From Eubacteriales bacterium (GTDB lineage Bacteria; Bacillota; Clostridia; Oscillospirales; Oscillospiraceae), in the NCBI GenBank assembly GCA_030529725.1, contig JAUMWI010000014.1, forward strand, positions 1 through 36,644: a stretch of DNA of 36,644 nt, read 5' to 3'. The translations under genes were made by a program, and so were the position numbers. The notes under the pieces are model-generated. The model saw only the letters and a program-made list of their open reading frames with translations, did no database searches and was not told where the DNA came from. Each line of letters starts with the position of its first letter. Position 1 is the stretch's first letter. Below are positions 27,207 through 36,490 of the stretch, piece by piece.

Positions 27207-28204
27207 AGGTTACCGTTCTTGGCAGCGGCGGCTGGGGAACGGCTGCTGCGATGCTGCTTCATACAAACGGCCATGAGGTCACATTGTGGTCTCATAGCGC
27301 GGAAAAGGCGGAAATTCTTTCGCTGGAAAGGGAAAACCCTTTACTGAAAAATGTCAGGATATCCGATACAATATCCGTTACGAACGATCTGCGCGGCTTG
27401 AAGGATGACGAAATGATCGTTTTTGCCGCGCCGTCCTTTGCGCTGCGCGAAGTTTCAAGGATGGCGGCACCGTACATTACTGACGGTACGATCCTCGTCT
27501 CGCTGACCAAGGGTGTGGAACAGGGAACACATCTACGCATGTCGGAGATCATTCGGCAGGAAACTGCAGAGAAATGTCCTGTTGCTGTGCTCTCCGGCCC
27601 GTCACACGCGGAGGAGGTTGCCCTTGGCATCCCGACCGGCTGTGTTGCTGCGGCGGAAGAGCAAAGTGTGGCGGAGGCGGTGCAGCGTGCCTTTATGAAT
27701 GATGTTTTTCGCGTCTACACGCATGACGATGTGGTGGGCGTTGAGCTTGCCGGCGCTTTAAAAAATGTTGTGGCGCTTTGCTGCGGTGTCAACGACGGCG
27801 CCGGTCTCGGGGATAACTCAAAGGCACTTTTAATGACACGCGCTCTTTCTGAAATATCCCTTCTGGCTGAGGCCATGGGCGGACGCAAGGAGACGCTTGC
27901 CGGACTTGCCGGCGTGGGCGACCTGGTTGTGACCTGTACGTCCATGCACTCACGAAACCGCCGCTGCGGCATTTTGATCGGACAGGGAAAGTCGGCGCAG
28001 GAGGCCAGGGAAGAAATCGGCGCTGTGGTCGAAGGCTACTTTGCTGCGCGCAGTGCCTATGAGCTGTCGAAAGAGTACGGAGTGCAAATGCCAATCTGCG
28101 CAGCAGTGTACGAATTGCTCTATTGCGAGGCATCGGTCGAACCGACGATCCGTGCATTGATGCAGCGTATGCCGCGCCGCGAAAGCGACAGCAGTTGGGT
28201 ATAA
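27203..28204 (+). CDS. gpsA: Glycerol-3-phosphate dehydrogenase [NAD(P)+]
   Basis: Makes glycerol-3-phosphate from dihydroxyacetone phosphate for the PlsY reaction. The 333-aa protein starts with the Rossmann motif GSGGWGTA (7-14). Further hallmarks are LSGPSHAEEVALG, GALKNVVALCCGVNDG with the catalytic Lys, GLGDNSKALLMTRALSEI and GLAGVGDLVVTCTS. Length is normal. It begins in ATGA overlap with plsY and ends 21 bp before a bidirectional terminator. Confidence 0.97.
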   Translation: MKVTVLGSGGWGTAAAMLLHTNGHEVTLWSHSAEKAEILSLERENPLLKNVRISDTISVTNDLRGLKDDEMIVFAAPSFALREVSRMAAPYITDGTILVSLTKGVEQGTHLRMSEIIRQETAEKCPVAVLSGPSHAEEVALGIPTGCVAAAEEQSVAEAVQRAFMNDVFRVYTHDDVVGVELAGALKNVVALCCGVNDGAGLGDNSKALLMTRALSEISLLAEAMGGRKETLAGLAGVGDLVVTCTSMHSRNRRCGILIGQGKSAQEAREEIGAVVEGYFAARSAYELSKEYGVQMPICAAVYELLYCEASVEPTIRALMQRMPRRESDSSWV

Positions 28205-28225
28205 GTGCAGCCCTACCAACGGAAT

Positions 28226-28261
28226 AAAAAAATTCCGACCACGGTGTGGTCGGAATTTTTT
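28226..28261. terminator. Bidirectional intrinsic terminator between gpsA and rpmB
   Basis: A 16-bp stem (A-run plus ATTCCGACCAC at 28227-28242, with GTGGTCGGAATTTTTT at 28246-28261, GGT loop) lies between convergent gpsA (+) and rpmB (-). A and T runs on either side allow termination on both strands. Confidence 0.94.
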
Positions 28262-28275
28262 CGTTATATCAGCTA

Positions 28276-28464
28276 TCAGATTGCGCGGGTAACCTTACCG
28301 GAACGCAGACAGCGGGTACAAACATAGACATGGCGGGGCGTACCATTAACGATCGCCTTAACGCGCTTGACATTGGGCTTCCAAGGACGGTTGGAACGAC
28401 GGTGAGAGTGGGAAACTCTGATACCGAAAGTCACACCCTTGTCGCAAAACTCGCACTTTGCCAT
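28276..28464 (-). CDS. rpmB: 50S ribosomal protein L28
   Basis: Small basic large-subunit protein, 62 aa. It opens MAKCEFCDKGVTFG and has VSHSHRRSNRPWKPN and VYVCTRCLRSGKV; CEFC and CTRC are zinc-ligand pairs (C+ form of L28). AAGGAGGTG lies 6 nt before the ATG at 28464; an earlier in-frame ATG at 28506 is not used. It is a single-gene unit transcribed divergently from hprK. Confidence 0.97.
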   Translation of the reverse strand: MAKCEFCDKGVTFGIRVSHSHRRSNRPWKPNVKRVKAIVNGTPRHVYVCTRCLRSGKVTRAI

Positions 28465-28521
28465 CCGTTGCACCTCCTTGCTGTAGTTAAAATCAAACTT
28501 GCACATTCACAAGCAGTTGAT

Positions 28522-28550
28522 ACTATAACAGATACAAAAGCAAAATGCAA
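28522..28550 (-). promoter_or_regulatory. Promoter of rpmB
   Basis: On the - strand TTGCAT (28550-28545), a 17-bp spacer and TATAGT (28527-28522) stand 57 bp before the rpmB ATG. Confidence 0.72.
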
Positions 28551-28630
28551 GTCAAAATTTCAAAAAAGTTCAAATTTTTTATTTTTTAGCAGAATAGAGA
28601 AAAAGTGTGGAAAAATCAGAATGGTCGTGC

Positions 28631-28659
28631 TTGTAAAAAGAGGGAAATGATACTATAAT
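28631..28659 (+). promoter_or_regulatory. Promoter of hprK
   Basis: TTGTAA (28631-28636), a 17-bp spacer and a perfect TATAAT (28654-28659) lie 36 bp before the hprK start. The 80 bp between this and the divergent rpmB promoter are A/T-rich with no other clear element seen. Confidence 0.78.
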
Positions 28660-28695
28660 AAAAGTGAGTTATTATACAACTATCGGAGGGACAAC

Positions 28696-29637
28696 ATGAA
28701 CACGAACCGATCGGTCAAGTTGAAGGATATTGTTGATAAATTCCAGATGGAAGTCATTTTCGAGGGCTCGGATTATGAGACCGAAATTCTGACCATTACC
28801 GATGTAAACCGGCCGGGCTTACAGTTTGTCGGTTTTTTCGATTATTTTGATCCGCGCCGCCTGCAGATCATCGGGAAGTCTGAGACGACCTTTTTGCAGA
28901 GCTATTCCTCCGGCGAGCGACGCAAATGCTTTGAAAATATTTTCCGGTATGAGATCCCTGCATTGGTAATTTCGCGTAATCTGGATGTGTTCCCCGAATG
29001 CCTTGAGATGGCAAAAAAGTTTGGCCGCACCCTGCTGCGCACAGGGTATACCTCGGTCGAGTTTACCTCCATGACGATTGATTACCTGAACCATGAGCTT
29101 GCACCGGTGATCACGCGCCACGGGGTACTGATGGACGTTTACGGAGAGGGCGTTCTGATCCTCGGCGACAGCGGGATCGGCAAGAGTGAAACCGCGATCG
29201 AGCTGATCAAGCGAGGCCATCGGCTTGTCGCGGATGACGCAGTGGAAATCAAACGCATCGGCGGAACACTGTTCGGCACGGCACCGGAACTGATCCGAAA
29301 CTATCTGGAAGTGCGCGGTGTCGGTGTGATCGATGTGCAGAAGCTTTTCGGTATGGGCGCGGTGCAGGATTCCACACAGATCGATCTTGTGATCCAGTTT
29401 GAAAAATGGGCGGACGATAAGTTTTATGACCGTCTCGGCCTGGACGACAGCTTTGTCAGTATTATGGATGTTCATGTCCCCATGTCGGTGATCCCTGTCA
29501 GCGCGGGCCGCAACCTTGCCGGTATCGTGGAGCTTGCCGTGATGAATAACCGCCAGAAGAAGCACGGATGCAATTCCGCACACGATTTTGTCAATCAGAT
29601 CGACGGCTATGTGGATCGCCATACCCCGCGGGACTAA
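28696..29637 (+). CDS. hprK: HPr kinase/phosphorylase
   Basis: Phosphorylates and dephosphorylates Ser46 of HPr in response to sugar metabolites, driving carbon catabolite control in Firmicutes. The 313-aa protein has an N-terminal regulatory domain (1-130) and a C-terminal kinase domain with RHGVLMDVYGEGVLI, Walker A GDSGIGKS (157-164) and the HprK signature EVRGVGVIDVQKLFG. CGGAGG precedes the ATG. HPr and CcpA are not in the window. It leads the hprK-murB-rapZ-whiA run. Confidence 0.97.
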   Translation: MNTNRSVKLKDIVDKFQMEVIFEGSDYETEILTITDVNRPGLQFVGFFDYFDPRRLQIIGKSETTFLQSYSSGERRKCFENIFRYEIPALVISRNLDVFPECLEMAKKFGRTLLRTGYTSVEFTSMTIDYLNHELAPVITRHGVLMDVYGEGVLILGDSGIGKSETAIELIKRGHRLVADDAVEIKRIGGTLFGTAPELIRNYLEVRGVGVIDVQKLFGMGAVQDSTQIDLVIQFEKWADDKFYDRLGLDDSFVSIMDVHVPMSVIPVSAGRNLAGIVELAVMNNRQKKHGCNSAHDFVNQIDGYVDRHTPRD

Positions 29638-29661
29638 AACAGGAAGGAATGAGTTATTACC

Positions 29662-30576
29662 ATGGCGTGGTTTGAAACGCTTGACAAAAAGGTAGCAGAT
29701 TATTTGCCGGATCTTAAGTATGCTGCAGACGAGCCGATGGCGAAGCACACCTCATTCCGCATCGGCGGCGCGGCAAAGCGAATGGCATTTCCGCAGACGG
29801 CGGAGCAGATCGTCATTCTCTCCGGCTTTTTGCAGGAACTTGGCGTGGAGCCGCTCGTGATTGGAAACGGGACGAACTTGATCGTATCCGATGAGGGACT
29901 TGACACGGTGGTCATCAATATGGCAGGCGAGTTTGCATCCACGGAAAAGAGCGGTGAAGCGGAGCTGACCGCCACCGCCGGGATCTCCCTTGCGAGACTG
30001 GCACTTTTTGCTTGGCAGGAGGGACTGACGGGGCTCGAATTTGCCCATGGCATTCCCGGAAGCCTCGGCGGTGCGATCTGTATGAACGCAGGAGCCTACG
30101 GCGGCGAGATGAAAGACGTGCTTCGTGAGGTGACGGTGCTTTATCCGGATGGAATACGCACCCTCAGCGCACAGGAGCTGGATCTATCCTATCGCCACAG
30201 CGTCTTTTCGGATCATCCCGAGGCGATTGTGCTTCGCGCGAAGATCGCATTGCAGCATGGGGAGAAGGACGCGATCAAGGCGAGAATGGATGAGCTGATG
30301 GAAAAACGCAGAGCATCGCAGCCGCTTGAGCTTCCCAGCGCGGGCAGCACCTTCAAGCGTCCGACCGGCTATTATGCAGGCCCGTTGATCGAGGGCTGCG
30401 GACTGAAGGGATGCCGCATTGGCGGCGCAGAGGTGTCAACAAAGCATGCAGGATTTGTCGTCAATGTCGGCGGTGCGACCTGCTCAGATGTGTTGGCACT
30501 GATTGAGAAGGTACAGAAAACTGTCTATGATGCACATGGCGTCATGCTTGAGCCTGAGGTAAAGATTGTCCGTTAG
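29662..30576 (+). CDS. murB: UDP-N-acetylenolpyruvoylglucosamine reductase
   Basis: FAD- and NADPH-dependent enzyme forming UDP-N-acetylmuramate for peptidoglycan. The 304-aa protein has the FAD-binding region (KHTSFRIGGAAK, GNGTNLIV, GLEFAHGIPGSLGGAICMN), SYRHSVF, and the active-site serine in SAGSTFKRP with Glu in LEPEVKIV at the C-terminus. Tyr-rich loop and length place it with the Gram-positive type. It follows hprK by 24 bp. Confidence 0.96.
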   Translation: MAWFETLDKKVADYLPDLKYAADEPMAKHTSFRIGGAAKRMAFPQTAEQIVILSGFLQELGVEPLVIGNGTNLIVSDEGLDTVVINMAGEFASTEKSGEAELTATAGISLARLALFAWQEGLTGLEFAHGIPGSLGGAICMNAGAYGGEMKDVLREVTVLYPDGIRTLSAQELDLSYRHSVFSDHPEAIVLRAKIALQHGEKDAIKARMDELMEKRRASQPLELPSAGSTFKRPTGYYAGPLIEGCGLKGCRIGGAEVSTKHAGFVVNVGGATCSDVLALIEKVQKTVYDAHGVMLEPEVKIVR

Positions 30577-30627
30577 AGCGGTTTATTATGGCATAAAGAT
30601 ACACAACACGGCAAGGAGAAAAAGCCA

Positions 30628-31488
30628 ATGGAGATTCTGATTATTTCCGGACTTTCCGGCGCAGGAAAATCCAGCGCCGCAACTTACCTGGAGGATATGG
30701 GATACTATACGGTGGACAATATGCCTGCCGATATTATCCTCAAGTTTGCTGAGTTCTGCACGCAGAGTGACGGCCGCTATGACCGCGTCGCCTTTGTCAG
30801 CGACATTCGCTCGGGCAGCGATGGCTTTGCGCCGCTGCTTGCCGCGATGGAGGATCTGCGCAAGGACGGCAACATTTGCCGGCTGCTGTTTCTCAATGCG
30901 AACGTGGAGACGATCATCAAGCGATATAAGGAAACGCGCCGACGCCACCCGTTGATGGACGACGGCGGAACGCTTGAGGAAGCCATGCGCCGGGAGGAGA
31001 CGCTGCTGCGCCCGCTCAAGGAGCGTGCAGATTTTGTTCTCGATACCACGCAAATGCCGGCAGCCAAGCTCAGAAGCGAGCTTTACAGTCTTTTCGGCGA
31101 TAAGGCGATGCGGGGGAAACTCAGCGTGAATGTGGTCTCTTTCGGCTATAAATACGGCATTCCGCTGGAGGCGGATCTGGTTTTTGACGTTCGATTCCTG
31201 CCGAATCCCTTTTATGTGCCGGAGCTGAAGCATAAGACCGGTATGGATCAGGAAGTCTATGATTATGTGTTCTCCTTCCCACAGACAAAAACGTTTGCTG
31301 AGAAGCTTGAGAATATGCTTTCCTTCCTCCTGCCGCTGTACAGCGAGGAAGGGAAGACGATGCTTGTCATCGCTGTCGGCTGCACCGGCGGACACCACAG
31401 AAGTGTGTCGATTGCACGCGCGATCAATTCCTATCTCAATCAGATCGGATATCCCGCTTTTGAGAACCACCGCGATATGGCGCGCTGA
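30628..31488 (+). CDS. rapZ: RNase adapter/nucleotide-binding protein RapZ (YvcJ)
   Basis: P-loop protein that binds nucleotides and, in E. coli, small RNAs controlling GlmS; in Bacillus (YvcJ) it affects competence. The 286-aa product has Walker A GLSGAGKS (8-15), YTVDNMP, RRRHPL, and the C-terminal domain with VFDVRFLPNPFY and GCTGGHHRSV. AAGGAG precedes the ATG. In many Firmicutes yvcK sits between rapZ and whiA; here only 50 bp separate them. Confidence 0.96.
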   Translation: MEILIISGLSGAGKSSAATYLEDMGYYTVDNMPADIILKFAEFCTQSDGRYDRVAFVSDIRSGSDGFAPLLAAMEDLRKDGNICRLLFLNANVETIIKRYKETRRRHPLMDDGGTLEEAMRREETLLRPLKERADFVLDTTQMPAAKLRSELYSLFGDKAMRGKLSVNVVSFGYKYGIPLEADLVFDVRFLPNPFYVPELKHKTGMDQEVYDYVFSFPQTKTFAEKLENMLSFLLPLYSEEGKTMLVIAVGCTGGHHRSVSIARAINSYLNQIGYPAFENHRDMAR

Positions 31489-31538
31489 GGGGAAATATTG
31501 CTGTTAATCATTCGAAAACAGCAGGGGAGGTGAACGCA

Positions 31539-32438
31539 ATGTCCTTTGCCTATGAGGTGAAAGCGGAGGTTTGCAAGACCTCGCTCGTGCGCCAGTGCTG
31601 CGCGATTGCCGAGGCGTATGGGGTGCTGCTCTACGCCAACAGCTTTTCCGGCAGCGAAGTGCGCATCGTGACGGAAAATGACGAGTTTGCCGCAAGGCTG
31701 CCGAAGCTCTTTCAAAAGGCGTTCTCTGTCCGGTTTGACGTCCTGCCGGAGAAAACGAGTCAGGGGAAACTGACGTTTCGCATCACCGATGCGGACAAGC
31801 TTGCCGCCATATTTTCTGCGCTGGGATACGATCAGAAGGCGCATTTTGCTCTGCATGTCAATTTTGCCATTGTCGAGGAAGAGTGCTGCCGAACGGCTTT
31901 CTTAAGAGGTGCATTTTTGGCCGGCGGCAGCGTGACAGATCCCCAAAAGCGCTATCATCTGGAGCTTGCCACCTCGCATTTGCAGGCGGCAAAGGAGGTT
32001 GAGGCGCTTCTGTGTGACATGGGCTATACCCCGAAAAATGTAATAAGGCAAAGCAACAGCATCACTTATTTTAAGCAAAGCGAGCATATTGAAGATCTGC
32101 TCACGCTCATTGGCGCACCGGCGTGCGCGACGGAGATCATGGCGGCCAAGGTGGAAAAGGAAATGCGCAACACCATCAACCGCCGCGTCAACTGCGATGC
32201 AGCAAATCTTGATAAAGCAGTGAGTGCATCCCGTGAACAGGTGGAAGCCTTTACACGTCTGACAGAGTCGGGCGCGATCAATGATCTTCCGGTCAAATTG
32301 CAGGAGGTGGCGGTGGCGCGGCTATTACAGCCCGAACTGACACTCAGCGAGCTTGCGGAGACCTTTGACCCGCCGCTTACGAAATCCTGCCTGAATCACA
32401 GGATCCGCAAGCTGATGGAGCTTGCAAAGGAATCATAA
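31539..32438 (+). CDS. whiA: DNA-binding protein WhiA
   Basis: Widespread Gram-positive protein; a sporulation regulator in Streptomyces, linked to division and chromosome segregation in Bacillus. The 299-aa protein has an N-terminal degenerate LAGLIDADG homing-endonuclease fold (about 90-190, with FLRGAFLAGGSVTDP) and a C-terminal helix-turn-helix (LTLSELAETFDPPLTKSCLNHRI). It opens with MSFAYEVKAEVCK. The ATG at 31539 has GGGAGG 8 nt upstream; a GTG nine bases earlier overlaps that site and is rejected. Confidence 0.95.
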   Translation: MSFAYEVKAEVCKTSLVRQCCAIAEAYGVLLYANSFSGSEVRIVTENDEFAARLPKLFQKAFSVRFDVLPEKTSQGKLTFRITDADKLAAIFSALGYDQKAHFALHVNFAIVEEECCRTAFLRGAFLAGGSVTDPQKRYHLELATSHLQAAKEVEALLCDMGYTPKNVIRQSNSITYFKQSEHIEDLLTLIGAPACATEIMAAKVEKEMRNTINRRVNCDAANLDKAVSASREQVEAFTRLTESGAINDLPVKLQEVAVARLLQPELTLSELAETFDPPLTKSCLNHRIRKLMELAKES

Positions 32439-32482
32439 ACCGACTGCTTCTTTGCAGCGCGGCGGAGAAAGGAACTACTACA

Positions 32483-32923
32483 ATGAATCGTATTAAGACC
32501 GCTGTGGGGACGCATGAAAAAGGATTTAACTGCTGCCAGAGTGTCTTGTCGGCATTTGCCGATCGGCTCGGTGTAGACGAGCAGACCTATCAAAAGCTTG
32601 GCAGCGGATTCGGTGGCGGCGCCGGAACAGGGGAACTGTGCGGTGCAATTACCGGCGCGATCATGGCGCTGGATCTGATTTTTCCGGCAGATTTCAGTGA
32701 CCCTGTCAGCGCAAAGAAGAAAGCGGTGCTTCGCTCGAAGCTTCTTCAGCAGGGCTTTGAGGAACGCTTCGGTCACCTGCGCTGCCGTGAGCTTCTTTCG
32801 GATCGCAGGGGGGAGGATGCCATTTCTCCTGCTGTTAAGGAATTGAATCTTACCAATCACTGCTCCGTTATGATTGCAACTGCAGTCGAGCTTGCTGAGG
32901 AGATCCTCAAGGAAGAACGATAA
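32483..32923 (+). CDS. C_GCAxxG_C_C family protein (putative redox-active)
   Basis: A 146-aa cysteine-motif protein. It matches the C_GCAxxG_C_C family layout: FNCCQSVL (Cys17, Cys18), GSGFGGGAGTGELCGAITGAIMAL (Cys53), then single cysteines at 101 (LRCREL) and 127 (NHCSVM). The family is thought to be redox-active or metal-binding, but its role is not known. There is no signal peptide or membrane helix. It stands between whiA and dnaE with a GAAAGGA ribosome-binding site, 44 bp after whiA and 23 bp before dnaE, so it is probably co-transcribed. Confidence 0.88.
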   Translation: MNRIKTAVGTHEKGFNCCQSVLSAFADRLGVDEQTYQKLGSGFGGGAGTGELCGAITGAIMALDLIFPADFSDPVSAKKKAVLRSKLLQQGFEERFGHLRCRELLSDRRGEDAISPAVKELNLTNHCSVMIATAVELAEEILKEER

Positions 32924-32946
32924 AGAAACCCAGGGAGGTTAGATCC

Positions 32947-35900
32947 ATGCCCTTTGCCCACCTGCATGTCCATACTGAATACAGCCTCCTCGACGGAGCC
33001 TGCCGCATCAAAGACCTTCCGAAGATGGTCAAGGAGATGGGGCAAACCGCCTGCGCCATCACCGATCATGGTGTGATGTATGGTGCGATCGACTTTTACC
33101 GCGCCTGCAAGGCGGAGGGGATTAAGCCAATCATTGGCTGCGAGGTCTATGTTGCGCCGCGCACACGCTTTTTAAAGCAGCACGAATTTGACAGTGAGGC
33201 GCGTCATCTGGTACTCCTGTGCGAGAATGAGGAGGGCTACCGCAATCTTTCCTACCTCGTTTCCATGGCGCATGTTGAGGGCTTTTATATTAAGCCTCGC
33301 ATCGACCTTGAGTTGCTGCGCGAGCATAGCGGAGGATTGATTGCACTCTCGGCCTGTCTTGCCGGTGAGATTCCGAGAAGAATTCGCGGCGGAAACTATG
33401 ACGGTGCAAAGGAATATGCCTTAACACTTGCTGAGATTTTCGGCAAAGACCACTTTTATCTCGAACTGCAGGATCATGGTATCCGCGAACAGGCGATCGT
33501 TAATCAGGGCATCCTGCGTCTGCACGAGGAGACGGGGCTGCCGCTGGTCGTGACCAATGACGCACACTATTTGCGTAAGGAAGATGCCTACGCGCATGAC
33601 GTTCTGCTGTGCATTCAGACCGGAAAGACGGTGGACGATGAGAACCGTATGCGCTATGAGCCGCAGAATTTCTATCTCCGCACGACCGAGGAGATGGCAG
33701 CGCTGTTCCCCGAGCACCCGGAAGCGATCGAAAACACCGGAAAGATTGCCGAGATGTGCAATGTGGAGTTTACGTTCGGAAAGTACCATTTGCCGGAATT
33801 TAAGCTGCCTGAGGGTTATGACAGCTTTTCCTATTTCAAGAAGCTTTGCGACGAGGGCTATCACGAGCGTTACGGTGAGGGGAGCGAGGCGCTGCGCCGT
33901 CAGCTTACTTATGAGCAGGATATGATCGAGAAAATGGGCTTTACGGACTACTTTCTCATCGTTTCCGATTTTGTGCGCTATGCCAAGAGCGTCGGGATCC
34001 CTGTCGGACCGGGACGCGGCAGCGCGGCAGGCAGCATGGTGTCCTATTGCCTGCACATTACTGACATTGATCCGATTCCGTATTCACTTTATTTTGAGCG
34101 TTTTCTGAATCCTGAGCGTGTCTCCATGCCAGATATCGATATGGACTTCGGCGATACGCGCCGCGGCGAGGTGGTCGAGTATGTTCGACGCAAGTACGGC
34201 GAGGATCATGTGGCGCAGATCGTGACGTTCGGTACCATGGCGGCGCGCGGCGTGATCCGCGATGTGGGCCGTGCGCTCAATATGAGCTATGCGGACTGTG
34301 ATGTGATCGCAAAGCTGATCCCCAACGCTTTGCACATCACGCTTGACGATGCGATGAAGCTCTCGCGTGAGCTGAGAGAGAAGTATGAGAACGATGAACG
34401 GATCAAAAGGCTGATCGACACGGCAAAAGCCCTTGAGGGAATGCCGCGCCACGCCTCGACGCACGCCGCCGGTGTTGTGATCACAAAGGACCCTGTCGTT
34501 TCCTATGTTCCGCTTGCGCGTAACGATGACACCATTGTCTGCCAGTACACGATGGTCACGCTGGAGGAGCTGGGACTTCTGAAGATGGACTTCCTGGGCC
34601 TTCGTAACCTGACCATTCTCGATGATGCTGTAAAGCTTATTCGTGAAAAGGAAAATTCCTTTACAATTGATTCTATTCCGGATAATGATCCGGAGACCTA
34701 TGCCATGCTGCAGGCAGGACGCACGAGCGGCGTATTTCAGCTGGAGTCGAGCGGCATGACGGGTGTCTGCACAAGCATGAAGCCGGAGAGCATTGAGGAT
34801 CTGACGGCTATTATTGCCCTCTATCGCCCGGGCCCGATGGATTCTATTCCGCGCTTTATTGCCAGCAAACACGATCCCAAGCTTGTGACGTACCTGCACC
34901 CATCGCTTGAGCCGATCCTCGGTGTTACCTACGGCTGCATCGTCTATCAGGAGCAGGTCATCGAGATTTTCCGCCGTCTTGCCGGCTACTCACTCGGGCA
35001 GGCGGACATGGTGCGCCGTGCGATCTCCAAGAAGAAAGTCAAGCAGATCGAAGCCGAGCGTCAGGCGTTTATTCACGGCGATCCCGAGCGCGGCATTACC
35101 GGATGCGTGGCAAACGGCATTCCCGTGGAGACTGCACAGGCGATTTATCAGGACATTTACGACTTTGCAAACTATGCCTTCAACAAGGCGCACGCGGTGT
35201 CCTATGCTGTGGTCGCCTATCAGACGGCCTACTGCAAGTGCCACTACACCAAGGAGTATATGGCGGCACTGCTGTCCTCTGTGCTGGATTCTTCGGATAA
35301 GGTGTCGGAGTATTTTGCTGAGTGCCGTGAAAACGGCATCGCGCTTCTGCCGCCGGATGTGAACCATTCGTCCGACTGCTTCACCGTGGAGGAAAACGGC
35401 ATTCGCTTCGGTCTCGTTGCCATTAAAAACATCGGTCGTTCGCTCATTCAGCGCATGATGGCGGAGCGTGAAGCAAACGGAGCATTCACCGACTTTGAAA
35501 ACTTCTGCAAGCGCATGGACGGGGCAGATATGAACAAGCGCGCAGTGGAGAACCTGATCCGCGCGGGCGCGTTTGATGGGAGCGGTGCGCACCGCTCGCA
35601 GCTTCTTGCCGTCTATGAAAAGGTGATGGACGGTATTTCCAACGGAAACCGCGCCAACATTGACGGCCAGATCGACTTTTTCGGTCTCGGCGTTGGAACA
35701 GAGCAGCAAAATGCATTGATTTTGCCGGATATTCCCGAGTTTTCCGCACAGGAACTGATGGCAATGGAAAAAGAGACAACAGGACTCTACCTGTCCGGTC
35801 ATCCGATGGACGCCTACCGCGACCTTGCCCGCGCTTCGGGTGCGGTGCAGATCAGCCGCATCATGGATGACTTTGCGCAGGAGAGTGGGCCGACGAACTT

Positions 35901-36420
35901 CTCGGATGGGCAGAAGATAAGGCTTGCCGGTGTTGTGACCTCCAGTAAAACAAAAACCACGAAGAAAAATACGCTTATGGCATATGTTACCCTGGAGGAC
36001 GGCACAGGTGCGATAGAAATGCTCTGCTTCACGCGCGTGCTGGAGCAGTACGGCAGCTACCTCAAGGAGGGGCAGGTCATCAGCGTTTCCGGCACACTCA
36101 GCGTGCGCGATGAGAAAGCACCGCAGCTCATGTGCGATTTTGCCCGCCCGCTGACGGAGAAAATTCCGAGAGAGACCGCGTCGGGTGATGCCGCAGCGAA
36201 GAAGGAAAGACGCACACTGTATCTGAGGCTGCCGTCGATAGACTGCTCGGAGATGGAAATGCTCAGAAAGATCCTTTTCATGTTTGAGGGCAGTGAAAAC
36301 CCTGTGAAGATTCGCCTTGCCGACACGGGCAAGCTGATCGGAACGACCTGCAATTTGCAGGAATCGCTCGTCCGGGAGATGAAGGCACGTCTGGGCGATG
36401 AAAATGTCGTGGTAAAGTAA
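32947..36420 (+). CDS. dnaE: DNA polymerase III alpha subunit, DnaE type
   Basis: Second replicative polymerase; in PolC-containing bacteria DnaE extends RNA primers before PolC takes over and may help lagging-strand synthesis. In 1157 aa: PHP domain with HLHVHTEYSLLDG (His5, 7, 9) and ITDHGVMYG; palm with catalytic Asp396 and Asp398 (PDIDMDFGDTRRG); fingers; a helix-hairpin-helix region; a beta-clamp-binding motif QIDFF from residue 908; an OB-fold (about 995-1075, IRLAGVVTS); and a C-terminal tail. No exonuclease insert. The length is that of E. coli DnaE. GGGAGG precedes the ATG. Confidence 0.97.
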   Translation: MPFAHLHVHTEYSLLDGACRIKDLPKMVKEMGQTACAITDHGVMYGAIDFYRACKAEGIKPIIGCEVYVAPRTRFLKQHEFDSEARHLVLLCENEEGYRNLSYLVSMAHVEGFYIKPRIDLELLREHSGGLIALSACLAGEIPRRIRGGNYDGAKEYALTLAEIFGKDHFYLELQDHGIREQAIVNQGILRLHEETGLPLVVTNDAHYLRKEDAYAHDVLLCIQTGKTVDDENRMRYEPQNFYLRTTEEMAALFPEHPEAIENTGKIAEMCNVEFTFGKYHLPEFKLPEGYDSFSYFKKLCDEGYHERYGEGSEALRRQLTYEQDMIEKMGFTDYFLIVSDFVRYAKSVGIPVGPGRGSAAGSMVSYCLHITDIDPIPYSLYFERFLNPERVSMPDIDMDFGDTRRGEVVEYVRRKYGEDHVAQIVTFGTMAARGVIRDVGRALNMSYADCDVIAKLIPNALHITLDDAMKLSRELREKYENDERIKRLIDTAKALEGMPRHASTHAAGVVITKDPVVSYVPLARNDDTIVCQYTMVTLEELGLLKMDFLGLRNLTILDDAVKLIREKENSFTIDSIPDNDPETYAMLQAGRTSGVFQLESSGMTGVCTSMKPESIEDLTAIIALYRPGPMDSIPRFIASKHDPKLVTYLHPSLEPILGVTYGCIVYQEQVIEIFRRLAGYSLGQADMVRRAISKKKVKQIEAERQAFIHGDPERGITGCVANGIPVETAQAIYQDIYDFANYAFNKAHAVSYAVVAYQTAYCKCHYTKEYMAALLSSVLDSSDKVSEYFAECRENGIALLPPDVNHSSDCFTVEENGIRFGLVAIKNIGRSLIQRMMAEREANGAFTDFENFCKRMDGADMNKRAVENLIRAGAFDGSGAHRSQLLAVYEKVMDGISNGNRANIDGQIDFFGLGVGTEQQNALILPDIPEFSAQELMAMEKETTGLYLSGHPMDAYRDLARASGAVQISRIMDDFAQESGPTNFSDGQKIRLAGVVTSSKTKTTKKNTLMAYVTLEDGTGAIEMLCFTRVLEQYGSYLKEGQVISVSGTLSVRDEKAPQLMCDFARPLTEKIPRETASGDAAAKKERRTLYLRLPSIDCSEMEMLRKILFMFEGSENPVKIRLADTGKLIGTTCNLQESLVREMKARLGDENVVVK

Positions 36421-36435
36421 GAGAATAGAGCATAA

Positions 36436-36490
36436 AAAAGGGGTACGCTGCAGAAATTGGCATTTTGCAGCGTACCCTTCTTTTTCTTCT
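36436..36490. terminator. Bidirectional terminator after dnaE
   Basis: A 12-bp stem GGGTACGCTGCA (36441-36452) with TGCAGCGTACCC (36466-36477) is extended inward by AAAT/ATTT after a 1-nt bulge. A T-rich run follows on + (TTCTTTTTCTTCTT) and an A-run precedes, giving a T-run on -. It serves dnaE and the convergent gene at the right edge. Confidence 0.92.

Noticed and set aside
28465-28695. Riboswitch or small RNA in the rpmB-hprK divergent region
   Set aside because: Only A/T-rich DNA and two promoters are seen; no conserved aptamer-like helices recognised.
32947-36420. Intein in DnaE
   Set aside because: Clostridial and cyanobacterial DnaE can carry inteins, but length (1157 aa) and continuous motifs leave no room for one.
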